Positions 40,110 through 47,560 of a stretch of DNA of 64,000 nucleotides are shown piece by piece. Source of the DNA: Parcubacteria group bacterium. GTDB taxonomy: Bacteria > Patescibacteriota > Minisyncoccia > UBA6257. How positions within the stretch are numbered: position 1 is the stretch's first letter; every line of letters starts with the position of its first letter. Under the pieces are notes generated by a model. It was given only the letters and a program-made list of their open reading frames with translations. It made no database searches and was not told the DNA's origin. The translations under genes and the position numbers were made by a program. The stretch spans positions 3,725 to 67,724 of the forward strand of contig JAAZNP010000004.1 of NCBI GenBank assembly GCA_012798235.1, given 5' to 3'.

Positions 40110-40138
40110 TTGTAATTTTTATAATTTTATATTATAAG
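40110..40138 (+). promoter_or_regulatory. Possible promoter for tRNA-Ser / infB
   Basis: TTGTAA (40110-40115) and TATAAG (40133-40138) with a 17-bp spacer, 23 bp before the tRNA. The region is very AT-rich, so chance matches are likely. Confidence 0.4.
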
Positions 40139-40161
40139 TTTTTGTTCCTAAGTTGTATTAA

Positions 40162-40243
40162 GGAGGGGTGGCAGAATGGCAATGCGCCAGTCTTGAAAAC
40201 TGGTGCCCGTAAGGGCTTGCAGGTTCGAATCCTGTCCCCTCCG
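40162..40243 (+). tRNA. tRNA-Ser(TGA)
   Basis: An 82-nt type II tRNA. Loop CTTGAAA is closed by CCAGT/ACTGG, anticodon TGA. Variable arm GCCCGTAAGGGC. Acceptor GGAGGGG/CCCCTCC, discriminator G as expected for Ser. 28 nt before infB. Confidence 0.93.
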
Positions 40244-40252
40244 CCTGTATTA

Positions 40253-40278
40253 GAATTTAGAATCTGGAATTATGGAAC
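40253..40278. repeat. Dispersed 26-bp repeat over the infB start
   Basis: Matches 36593-36618 inside cca at 23 of 26 positions. The infB ATG (40272) is part of the repeat. Confidence 0.7.
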
Positions 40279-41756
40279 AGGATATTCAACAAAAGAAAAA
40301 TAATTTGATTTCTCGACCACCCATTGTGGTGGTTTTAGGTCATGTGGATCATGGAAAAACCAGCCTTTTGGATTATATTAGAAAAACCAAAGTGGCTGAA
40401 AAAGAAACTGGAGGAATCACTCAGCATATTGGCGCTTATGAAATAGAAGTCAAGGGTAAAAGAATCACTTTTCTTGATACACCTGGCCATGAGGCTTTTA
40501 GTAAGATTCGTTCTCGGGGAGCCAAAGTAGCTGATATTGCCTTATTAATTATTGCGGCTGATGAAGGTATCAAGCCTCAAACCAAAGAATCATTAGAATG
40601 TATTAAACAAGCCCAGATTCCTTTTATTGTTGTTTTAACAAAGATAGATAAAGAAGGAGCTAATCCTGATAAAGTAAAGAAAGATCTTACTGAATTAGGA
40701 GTGTATTTAGAAGGATGGGGTGGCGATATTTCTGTGGTTCAGGTTTCAGCAAGAACCGGCGAAGGAATTGACGATCTTTTAGATTTAATTTTATTAACTA
40801 GCGAAATAGAGGAATTAACTGGCAACCCTCAATTACCTGCCTCAGGAACGGTAATTGAATCGCATTTAGATAATCGCCGCGGCATCACTGCTACTTTAAT
40901 TATTACTAACGGTACTTTAAAACTTCAAGATAAAATTATAGCTGGCCAAGCAAAAGGCAAGGTAAAAATTTTAGAAGATTTTCAAGGCCAACCCATAGAG
41001 CAAGCTACTTTTTCTTCTCCGGTAAGAGTTATTGGTTTTGAAGAGATGCCACCAATTGGAGAAAAATTTATGGTTTATAGTGACGAAACAGAAATTGATA
41101 GCACAGAAAAGATTCAAACAATAATCAAAAAAGAATTAGGTGATTTAAATTCTTTAATTACTATTCCTACTATTATAAAAACCGATACTTTAAGTTCTTC
41201 AGAAGCCCTCGAGCCAATTCTTGATCAATTAGGCCAAGAACAATCCTGGAAATTTAGAATTTTAATTAATGATGTTGGTGATTTGTCAGAAAGTGATTTA
41301 AAAATTGTTCCCAAAGAACCTACTTTAATTATTACTTTTCGTGTGAAGCAAAAAGCAGAAATAGCTAACATCTTTCTCAGCAATCCCTATTTGAATTTAG
41401 TTAGTGGTGATATTATCTACGAACTCAAAGATAAAATCATTGCAACGGTGAAAGATCAATTTATTAATAAGCCAACCGAAGAAATTATTGGAAGATTAGA
41501 AGTTTTAGCAATTTTCAATCCAATAAAAGGTAAACAATTAATCGGTGGTAGAGTGATTGAAGGGAGAGTGCAAAATAAGGTTCGATTGCGTATTTTTAGA
41601 AAAGACCAATTAATTGGAGAGGGGAAGATTATTAATCTTCAGAAAAATCGTAGGGATGTTGATAGCGTGGAATTAAATGAAGAATGCGGCCTGCTGATTG
41701 ATAGTAACATTAAAATTTCTCAGGGTGATTATCTTGAGTTTTTTCAAAAAATCTAA
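40272..41756 (+). CDS. infB: Translation initiation factor IF-2, minimal form
   Basis: A 494-residue GTPase that brings initiator tRNA to the 30S subunit. The G domain starts almost at once: [15 protein letters not shown] (G1, about residues 22-36), [11 protein letters not shown] (switch I), [10 protein letters not shown] (G3) and [11 protein letters not shown] (G4). Domains II, III and IV follow, with the end at EFFQKI. The N-terminal extension of enteric IF-2 (400 or so residues) is absent, and domain IV looks compact. The ATG at 40272 lies within a dispersed repeat and has GGAAT in front, a weak Shine-Dalgarno. Confidence 0.95.
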   Translation: MEQDIQQKKNNLISRPPIVVVLGHVDHGKTSLLDYIRKTKVAEKETGGITQHIGAYEIEVKGKRITFLDTPGHEAFSKIRSRGAKVADIALLIIAADEGIKPQTKESLECIKQAQIPFIVVLTKIDKEGANPDKVKKDLTELGVYLEGWGGDISVVQVSARTGEGIDDLLDLILLTSEIEELTGNPQLPASGTVIESHLDNRRGITATLIITNGTLKLQDKIIAGQAKGKVKILEDFQGQPIEQATFSSPVRVIGFEEMPPIGEKFMVYSDETEIDSTEKIQTIIKKELGDLNSLITIPTIIKTDTLSSSEALEPILDQLGQEQSWKFRILINDVGDLSESDLKIVPKEPTLIITFRVKQKAEIANIFLSNPYLNLVSGDIIYELKDKIIATVKDQFINKPTEEIIGRLEVLAIFNPIKGKQLIGGRVIEGRVQNKVRLRIFRKDQLIGEGKIINLQKNRRDVDSVELNEECGLLIDSNIKISQGDYLEFFQKI

Positions 41757-41777
41757 TACAATTAATTCAATAATTTA

Positions 41778-41850
41778 GGCTCGGTGGCGAAGTAGCTAAC
41801 GCTGCGGTCTGCAAAACCGTTATTCGTGGGTGCAAATCCCACCCGGGCCT
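41778..41850 (+). tRNA. tRNA-Cys(GCA)
   Basis: 73 nt. Loop CTGCAAA is closed by GCGGT/ACCGT, anticodon GCA. Acceptor GGCTCGG/CCGGGCC with one U-G pair. Discriminator U, the Cys identity base. Confidence 0.93.
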
Positions 41851-41895
41851 CTTGAAAAATTCGAAAATTTTAGTAAGATATTTCTGTTATTGTTT

Positions 41896-41979
41896 GCCCA
41901 GGTGGCGGAATCGGTATACGCAAAGGACTTAAAATCCTTGGCTCTTCGGGGCTTGTGGGTTCGAGTCCCACCCTGGGCA
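41896..41979 (+). tRNA. tRNA-Leu(TAA)
   Basis: An 84-nt type II tRNA. Loop CTTAAAA is closed by AAGGA/TCCTT, anticodon TAA. Acceptor GCCCAGG/CCTGGGC, discriminator A. It is followed by CCA at 41980-41982, one of only two tRNAs here with that sequence. Confidence 0.93.
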
Positions 41980-42009
41980 CCAAAATTATTAATAAAATTT
42001 GATAAAATT

Positions 42010-43293
42010 ATGAAACCCATAGTTAATTTTATAAAACAACATAAAACTTCTTTATTAATAAGCGTTTGTGTTTCTTTGCTAACCATTTTGTTTTGTGTAT
42101 TAATAGCAGGAGGCATTTTCTTGTTTAATAAAAATTTAATTGTTAAAGTTGCTGACTTTGTAATTAATAATTCTTCCATTAAGTTTAATGCTTCTTCTCA
42201 AAAACCATCTTATGAAATTTTGCCTGAAGAAGCGCGAATTGTTAATATCGTAGAAAAAACAAACCCGGCAGTCGTGTCCATTATTATTAGTAAAAATGTC
42301 CCTATTATTGAAAAATATTATCAGCAATTTAATCCTTTTGGAGATGATTTTTGGAGTCAATTTTTTGGAAATGAATTTAATTTTGAAATTCCGCAATATC
42401 GTCAAAAAGGCACAGAGAAAAAAGAAATTGGTGGCGGTTCTGGTTTTTTGATTTCTGCTGATGGTTTGATTATTACCAATAAGCATGTAGTTAACGACAA
42501 GGATGCTGAATATACAGTTTTAACTAATGATGGTAAAAAATATGATGCTCAGATAATTGCTAAAGATTCCTTTCTCGATATCGCTATTTTAAAAATAAAG
42601 GGCAATAATTTTACTTATTTAGATTTGGGCGACTCTGATGAACTAAAATTAGGGCAAACAGTAATTGCGATTGGCAATGCCTTAGGTGAATTTAGAAATT
42701 CCGTGTCTGTAGGAGTTATTTCTGGTCTTTCTCGGACGATTACTGCTAGCGATTCTCAAGGTAAAGTGGAATCTCTAGAAAAAGTTATTCAAACTGATGC
42801 TGCTATTAATCCGGGTAATTCGGGCGGACCATTATTAGATTTAAATGGGGATGTTGTTGGGGTGAATGTTGCTATGGAAACAGCAGCAGAGAATATTGCT
42901 TTTGCTTTACCTATCAATATGGTTAAACCAATTATTGAATCCGTAAAAACTTATGGCGAAATTATTAGGCCTTATTTAGGGATTCGTTATTTAGCTATTG
43001 ATGAAAATGTTAAGACAAAAAATAATTTATCAGTGAATTATGGCGTTTTAGTAGTAAGGGGCAACTCTCCTGATGAATTGGCAGTTATTCCTGGCTCTCC
43101 TGCTGATAAAGCTGGAATTCAAGAAAATGATATTATTTTAGAGATTGATGGCATTAAATTAACGACTGATAAATCATTAGCCAGTATTATTAATCAAAAA
43201 AAGGTAGGGGAGATAGTTAAATTAAAAATTCTGCATAAGGGGCAAGAAAAAACAATAGAAGTAAAGCTAGAAAAAGCCCCGTCAAATCTATAA
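42010..43293 (+). CDS. HtrA/DegP-like serine protease, membrane-anchored
   Basis: A 428-residue protein. The ATG at 42010 opens directly on a signal anchor (about residues 13-38); upstream in-frame codons run through a tRNA gene. Trypsin-like catalytic triad: H159 in ITNKHVV, D190 in SFLDIAI and S271 in NPGNSGGPLLD. One PDZ domain follows (about 325-425; PGSPADKAGIQENDIILEI). It is an extracytoplasmic quality-control protease. A paralog lacking the anchor lies at 52193. A terminator follows 14 nt after the stop. Confidence 0.93.
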   Translation: MKPIVNFIKQHKTSLLISVCVSLLTILFCVLIAGGIFLFNKNLIVKVADFVINNSSIKFNASSQKPSYEILPEEARIVNIVEKTNPAVVSIIISKNVPIIEKYYQQFNPFGDDFWSQFFGNEFNFEIPQYRQKGTEKKEIGGGSGFLISADGLIITNKHVVNDKDAEYTVLTNDGKKYDAQIIAKDSFLDIAILKIKGNNFTYLDLGDSDELKLGQTVIAIGNALGEFRNSVSVGVISGLSRTITASDSQGKVESLEKVIQTDAAINPGNSGGPLLDLNGDVVGVNVAMETAAENIAFALPINMVKPIIESVKTYGEIIRPYLGIRYLAIDENVKTKNNLSVNYGVLVVRGNSPDELAVIPGSPADKAGIQENDIILEIDGIKLTTDKSLASIINQKKVGEIVKLKILHKGQEKTIEVKLEKAPSNL

Positions 43294-43307
43294 TGATCTA
43301 ATATAAT

Positions 43308-43335
43308 AAAAAATCCCGCTTTAGCGGGATTTTTA
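43308..43335. terminator. Bidirectional terminator between htrA-like and 3D-domain genes
   Basis: AAAAATCCCGCT and AGCGGGATTTTT form a near-perfect stem with a TT loop. Confidence 0.9.
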
Positions 43336-43346
43336 ATTTGTTTAAT

Positions 43347-43883
43347 TTATTCTAAAATTTCCATTACTGTTTCTATTACTCCAAAACTTTGAGCTAATTC
43401 TCTCGTAGGCATCCAAATATCAACGTGGTCTGAGGAGAATCTTTGATGCATTCTGTCTTCAACAATAAAAATTTTATCACCATATAGTTCTGGAAATCTA
43501 ATTCTGGTGCCAAAAGCCAAAAAATTAGAAGCAACAATGCCGTCTTTGACTGTTTTTCCAGAAGCAGTAATAAAAGGCGTATCATCTGTTTGGTCAGGAG
43601 TCGAAGAATAGGCAGTAACAGTAACTTTTTTGGTCCAAACATTAGTTACTGGTGGATTATGCCCTACCAGAAAATCCTGGCTTAAAGAATAAGGAGAATT
43701 TTCTTCGGGATTAAAGGCAATATTGCTATTGCCATTAATTGTAGCGAGAGAACCTTCTACCAAGATACGAGAGAACTGGCTAAAAAAGGCACCTCCTATA
43801 ATAATGGCTAAAAGGCTAATTTTGATGACGTAATTAAGCCAAAAAATTGACAATGATGGTTTAATTCTTAGTATTTTATTCAT
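43347..43883 (-). CDS. 3D-domain (double-psi beta-barrel) protein, predicted wall hydrolase
   Basis: A 178-residue protein with a signal anchor at about residues 19-38. The C-terminal 3D domain (about 85-178) starts VTVTAYSSTPDQTDD. It carries ITASGKTVKDGIVASNF, then FGTRIRFPELYGDKIFIVED and HVDIWMPTRELAQSFG. The three conserved Asp residues that name the family (DGIVA, VED, VDIW) are present. Related 3D proteins (YuiC, RpfB C-terminus, MltA-like) are peptidoglycan-active. It has its own promoter and an unusual hairpin leader on the minus strand. Confidence 0.9.
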   Translation of the reverse strand: MNKILRIKPSLSIFWLNYVIKISLLAIIIGGAFFSQFSRILVEGSLATINGNSNIAFNPEENSPYSLSQDFLVGHNPPVTNVWTKKVTVTAYSSTPDQTDDTPFITASGKTVKDGIVASNFLAFGTRIRFPELYGDKIFIVEDRMHQRFSSDHVDIWMPTRELAQSFGVIETVMEILE

Positions 43884-43907
43884 AATTTAAGATATTTGAT
43901 CAGGCTA

Positions 43908-43932
43908 ACAAAAAACTCCCTATTTGGGAGTT
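43908..43932 (-). terminator. Hairpin plus U-run at the start of the 3D-domain transcript
   Basis: On the minus strand AACTCCC pairs with GGGAGTT around an AAATA loop, followed by TTTTT. It begins only a few bases after the predicted start site, between promoter and gene, so it could act as an early attenuator or a 5' stability hairpin. Confidence 0.6.
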
Positions 43933-43941
43933 GTACTGCCT

Positions 43942-43969
43942 ATTTTAGCATATTCATATTTTTTGTCAA
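43942..43969 (-). promoter_or_regulatory. Promoter of the 3D-domain gene
   Basis: Minus-strand TTGACA (forward 43964-43969) and TAAAAT (forward 43942-43947), 16-bp spacer. The -35 directly abuts the C5/G5 end of the 233-bp element, just as the nusA promoter abuts copy 1. Confidence 0.7.
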
Positions 43970-44202
43970 CCCCCACACCAAACAAGTTTAAAAATTATGA
44001 CCTCAGGAAAGCATTACTTAGAATATTAAAGAATTAACTTATTTCTAGTAAGATTGAGCTTTTAAGGTTAAAATTCATAATTTTTCAAACAAGACGCCCA
44101 GAATTATCAAAAGGAATATTCTCTTCTCATTAAAGCTTTTGCTTTATTAATTAATAAATCTTTTAGTTCCAGGGCGTCTTGAAACTTGTTCTGGCGTGGG
44201 GG
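43970..44202. repeat. 233-bp multi-stem element (three-way junction)
   Basis: Three nested complementarities are visible. The outer stem pairs 43970-43989 with 44182-44202 (CCCCCAC and AACAAGTTT parts). Helix 2 pairs AAAAATTATGA (43990-44000) with 44075-44085. Helix 3 pairs CAAGACGCCC (44090-44099) with 44172-44181. Helices abut with at most 4 unpaired bases, forming a three-way junction. TCAA flanks both ends (43966-43969, 44203-44206). The C5/G5 termini recall the 130-bp elements, but the interior differs. No ORF. Confidence 0.75.
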
Positions 44203-44286
44203 TCAAGGGAAAAATGGTTTTTAAGAAAGATAACGATTTTCTTAGTTGCAAATTTAGCTTTTTTTAGTTAAACTGTTTTAATCTCA

Positions 44287-44375
44287 GGAGGGTTGGCTGA
44301 GCGGTCCAAAGCAACGGTTTGCTAAACCGTGACCGCCTAAAAAGCGGTCCGTGGGTTCGAATCCCACACCCTCCG
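44287..44375 (+). tRNA. tRNA-Ser(GCT)
   Basis: An 89-nt type II tRNA. Loop TTGCTAA is closed by ACGGT/ACCGT, anticodon GCT. Long variable arm GACCGC/GCGGTC. Acceptor GGAGGGT/ACCCTCC, discriminator G. Confidence 0.93.
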
Positions 44376-44377
44376 CT

Positions 44378-44468
44378 ATCCTTCGCTGTTCCACAGCTAC
44401 GGAATAGCAAGCTAGCCTTCGCTAGAGTTTTATTAAGTAAGGTATTCCGAAGCCGTAAGACGAAGGAT
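44378..44468 (+). repeat. 91-bp inverted-repeat element after tRNA-Ser
   Basis: The ends ATCCTTCG (44378) and CGAAGGAT (44461-44468) and the inner arms CGGAATA/TATTCCG are complementary. A further small hairpin (CTAGCCTTCGCTAG) sits in the middle. It starts 2 nt after the tRNA discriminator and differs in sequence from the other hairpin elements. No coding capacity. Confidence 0.6.
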
Positions 44469-44480
44469 GTCCTCCGCAAT

Positions 44481-44517
44481 GACCTCAGTTTAGGTGATTA
44501 AACAGACTGAGGTTTTC
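44481..44517 (+). terminator. Intrinsic terminator
   Basis: GACCTCAGT pairs with ACTGAGGTT, with TTTA/TAAA continuing inside and a T-run at the end. It ends the tRNA-Ser transcript ahead of rpsO. Confidence 0.75.
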
Positions 44518-44519
44518 TA

Positions 44520-44548
44520 TTGCGTCAAAGAATTAATTATGATAAAAT
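44520..44548 (+). promoter_or_regulatory. Promoter of rpsO-NYN-pnp
   Basis: TTGCGT (44520-44525) and TAAAAT (44543-44548), 17-bp spacer with TGA extended -10. Confidence 0.6.
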
Positions 44549-44563
44549 AAAGAAGATAAAATT

Positions 44564-44824
44564 ATGCTTAAATCATCGACCAAAGAAAAAATAATTAAAA
44601 AATTTGCGACCAAGAAATCGGACACTGGCTCGCCAGAAGTTCAGATCGCTTTATTAACTAAAGAAATTGAAGAATTGGTAAAGCATTTAAAAAAACACCC
44701 TAAAGATTTTCATTCTCGTCGCGGTTTATTAGGTATGGTTTCTAAAAGAAGAAGGATATTGGCTTATCTAAAAGAAAAATCAATTCGCCGTTATAATAAA
44801 ATTCAAAAAACTCTCAAATTGTAA
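44564..44824 (+). CDS. rpsO: 30S ribosomal protein S15
   Basis: An 86-residue primary 16S rRNA-binding protein. The hallmark [44 protein letters not shown] is seen (quoted in parts: [27 protein letters not shown]). Length is normal. It leads an rpsO-NYN-pnp operon with 3-nt gaps. The rpsO-pnp association is ancient and widespread. Confidence 0.97.
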   Translation: MLKSSTKEKIIKKFATKKSDTGSPEVQIALLTKEIEELVKHLKKHPKDFHSRRGLLGMVSKRRRILAYLKEKSIRRYNKIQKTLKL

Positions 44825-44827
44825 TTT

Positions 44828-45379
44828 ATGGTAATAAGACATAAAAACCAACGCGTAATTGTTTTAATCGATGTTCAAAATCTATATCATTCGGCTAAAA
44901 ATCTTTACGGCGCCCGGGTTAATTTCAAAAATTTACTTTTAGAAGCAGTTAGCGGAAGAAATTTAATTAGAGCAATTGGCTATGTGGCCAAAGCTGATGA
45001 GCCTGGTGAGGCTTCTTTTTTTGACGCTTTGGAAAAAGCTGGTATTGAGACGAGGATTAAGGATTTGCAGGTTTATCCTGATGGTACCAAAAAAGGAGAT
45101 TGGGATGTTGGTTTAGCTATTGATGCCATAAGATTAAGTTCTAAAGTAGATGTGGTTGTTTTAATTAGTGGTGATGGCGATTTTATTCCTTTAGTTGAAT
45201 ATTTAAGAGCTCAAGGCAATCAAGTAGAAATTATTGGCTTCGGAAGAACTACTTCCACCTTTTTAAAAGAAATAGCTGATGACTTTATTGATTTAGATTC
45301 GAAGCCAGATTATTTTTTGTTAAAAGGTGGCAACCGTAATTTAGTAAGTAAATTGCCCAAAATTATTAAAATAAAGTAA
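44828..45379 (+). CDS. NYN/LabA-family (PIN-like) nuclease-like protein
   Basis: A 183-residue protein of the NYN (LabA/DUF88) family. The PIN-fold acidic residues are visible in VLIDVQNLYH (about residues 13-22), KKGDWDVGLAIDAI (about 92-105) and ISGDGDFIPLVEYL (about 117-130). NYN domains are predicted RNases. Placement between rpsO and pnp with 3-nt gaps on both sides suggests a role in RNA decay or processing with PNPase. The partnership is an inference. Confidence 0.87.
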   Translation: MVIRHKNQRVIVLIDVQNLYHSAKNLYGARVNFKNLLLEAVSGRNLIRAIGYVAKADEPGEASFFDALEKAGIETRIKDLQVYPDGTKKGDWDVGLAIDAIRLSSKVDVVVLISGDGDFIPLVEYLRAQGNQVEIIGFGRTTSTFLKEIADDFIDLDSKPDYFLLKGGNRNLVSKLPKIIKIK

Positions 45380-45382
45380 GTT

Positions 45383-47500
45383 ATGCAAAAAAAGACTTTT
45401 CAATTATTGGTTAATAACAAACCGATTGAATTAGAATTTTCTAATTTAGCTGAATTAGCCAATGGTTCTGTGTTAGCTAAACTTAAAGAGACGGTTGTTT
45501 TGACTAACGTGGTAATGGGTAATTCTGACCGTCCTGATTTAGATTTTTTCCCCTTATTAGTTGATTACGAAGAGAAATATTATGCTGCTGGTAAAATATA
45601 TGGCAGTCGTTTTGTGCGCCGCGAATCACGACCATCAGAAATAGCTATTCTTTTAGCTAGATTAATTGATCGTACCATTAGGCCTTTATTCTCGCCTTTA
45701 ATGCGCCGCGATGTTCAGGTAGTAACAACTTGTTTATCAATTGATGAAGAAAATGACCCTGATATTTTAAGCATTATTGCCACTTCAATGGCTTTAGGAG
45801 CCTCAGATATTCCTTGGCAAGGGCCTGTCTCAGCAGTGAGAATTGGTTGGTCAAAAGAAAAAGGTTTTTTGATTAATCCTACTTATGCCGAGCGCACAGA
45901 TCTAGCTTTAGATATAATTGTTTCTGGCCCTGATGATCAAATTAATATGTTAGAAGGCGGCGCCCAGGAAGTACCTGAGGATATTGTTAATCAAGCTTTA
46001 GTAATTGCTCAAAAAGAAATTACTTCCTTAAACGACCAACAGAGAAAAATCATTCAAGAAATTGGCAAACCCAAGATTAATATTTTATTAAAAACCATTA
46101 ATGAACAATTGCGGCAGGACGTTAAAACATATTTATCAGATAAATTAGAGCCAATTGTTTTTTCTCAAGATAAAAAAGAAAAAGACATTAATTTGGCCTT
46201 ATTGAAACAAAATTTAACCGATTATTTAAAAGAAAAAAATTATTCTGAAGAACAATTAACCGATGTAGAGTATTTATTTAATGATGAAATTGATCAATTG
46301 GTTCACCAAAATGTTTTAAAATATGATAAGAGACCAGACGGAAGAAAGTTAAATGAAATTCGACCCTTGGAAGCAATGATTGATATTCTGCCTCGGACGC
46401 ATGGCTCAGCCTTGTTTATGCGAGGCATTACCCATGCTTTATCAGTGGTAACATTGGGTTCTCCCGCGGATGTTTTAACCTTACAAGGAATGGAATTTTC
46501 TGGTGAAAAAAGATTTATGCATCATTATAATTTTCCTGGCTATTCTTCAGGTGAAGTTGCTCCTTTAAGAGGCCCAGGAAGAAGAGAAATTGGTCACGGC
46601 GCTTTAGGTGAAAAAGCTTTATTACCGATGATTCCCTCTAAAGAAGAATTTCCTTACACTATTAGAGTAGTTTCAGAAATTGTTTCTTCTAATGGCTCCA
46701 CTTCCATGGCCGCTACTTGTGCTTCTTCTTTGGCATTAATGGCTGCTGGAGTGCCGATAAAAGAACATGTTGCTGGTATTGCGATGGGTTTAATGAGTGA
46801 TGAACAAGGAAATTACAAAATTCTCACTGATATTCAAGGGCCCGAGGATCATTATGGAGATATGGATTTAAAAGTGGCTGGTACTAAAAATGGCATTACT
46901 GCTTTGCAAATGGATTTAAAAATCAAAGGCGTTACTCCGCAATTATTAAAAGAAGAATTAGAGCAAGCCAAAGAAGCGCGCTTCAAGATTTTAGAAGTTA
47001 TGAATAAAGTAATTGCCAAACCGCGTCAAGAATTATCGCCTTTCGCTCCCCGAATCTTTACTATTAAAATTAAACCCGAAAGAATTGGCGAATTAATTGG
47101 CCCGGGCGGCAAAGTTATTCAAGCAATCACTCAACAAACTGGAGCTAATATTGATATTGAAGAAGATGGTACAGTTTTTATTACCGCTGATAATAAAGAA
47201 ATAGCAGAATTAACCATCAAAGAAATTCATAATGTTTTAAAAGATTTTAACGAAGGAGATATTATTACTGGGAAAATTACTCAGATTAAAGATTTTGGTG
47301 CTTTTGTTGATTTGGGGCATCGTAAAGAAGGCTTACTTCATATTTCTGAATTAGCGCCTTACCGAGTGAATAAAGTTGAAGATATTGTTCACCCCGGAGA
47401 AGAGGTTACTGTTAAAATTAAAAAAGTTGAATCTAACGGTAAAATTTCTCTTTCGCTTAAAGATGTGAAATCTTATAAAAAAGACAAAAAAAGAAATTAA
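45383..47500 (+). CDS. pnp: Polyribonucleotide nucleotidyltransferase (PNPase)
   Basis: A 705-residue phosphorolytic 3'-5' exoribonuclease. Two RNase PH-like domains are present; the second has the FMRGITHALSVVTLG and FPGYSSGEVAPLRGPGRREIGHGAL segments (given in parts). A KH domain with IGPGGKVIQAI is near residue 572, and a C-terminal S1 domain has GKITQIKDFGAFVDLG (about 632). Length is normal. It acts in the cytosol on mRNA and tRNA tails. Confidence 0.97.
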   Translation: MQKKTFQLLVNNKPIELEFSNLAELANGSVLAKLKETVVLTNVVMGNSDRPDLDFFPLLVDYEEKYYAAGKIYGSRFVRRESRPSEIAILLARLIDRTIRPLFSPLMRRDVQVVTTCLSIDEENDPDILSIIATSMALGASDIPWQGPVSAVRIGWSKEKGFLINPTYAERTDLALDIIVSGPDDQINMLEGGAQEVPEDIVNQALVIAQKEITSLNDQQRKIIQEIGKPKINILLKTINEQLRQDVKTYLSDKLEPIVFSQDKKEKDINLALLKQNLTDYLKEKNYSEEQLTDVEYLFNDEIDQLVHQNVLKYDKRPDGRKLNEIRPLEAMIDILPRTHGSALFMRGITHALSVVTLGSPADVLTLQGMEFSGEKRFMHHYNFPGYSSGEVAPLRGPGRREIGHGALGEKALLPMIPSKEEFPYTIRVVSEIVSSNGSTSMAATCASSLALMAAGVPIKEHVAGIAMGLMSDEQGNYKILTDIQGPEDHYGDMDLKVAGTKNGITALQMDLKIKGVTPQLLKEELEQAKEARFKILEVMNKVIAKPRQELSPFAPRIFTIKIKPERIGELIGPGGKVIQAITQQTGANIDIEEDGTVFITADNKEIAELTIKEIHNVLKDFNEGDIITGKITQIKDFGAFVDLGHRKEGLLHISELAPYRVNKVEDIVHPGEEVTVKIKKVESNGKISLSLKDVKSYKKDKKRN

Positions 47501-47523
47501 TATTTTTCTTGACATTTAAATTA

Positions 47524-47532
47524 TGGTATAAT
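47524..47532 (+). promoter_or_regulatory. Extended -10 promoter before the Pro-rich membrane protein
   Basis: TGGTATAAT at 47524-47532 is an extended -10 (TGnTATAAT). The TTGACA at 47509 is only 12 bp away, so it cannot serve as a normally spaced -35. Confidence 0.5.
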
Positions 47533-47560
47533 TAATAAAAGAATAATAAATTTTAAAAAT

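Noticed and set aside
41980..41982. Encoded CCA at tRNA-Leu(TAA) and tRNA-Val as evidence for a CCA-encoding genome
   Set aside because: The other sixteen tRNA genes lack CCA and a CCA-adding enzyme is present, so the two are probably chance or relics.
41830..42009. N-terminal extension of the HtrA-like protein
   Set aside because: The upstream frame covers tRNA-Leu(TAA) and part of tRNA-Cys; the ATG at 42010 starts a signal anchor.
47509..47532. TTGACA and TATAAT upstream of the Pro-rich membrane protein as a classical promoter
   Set aside because: Spacing is only 12 bp; an extended -10 promoter is the better reading.
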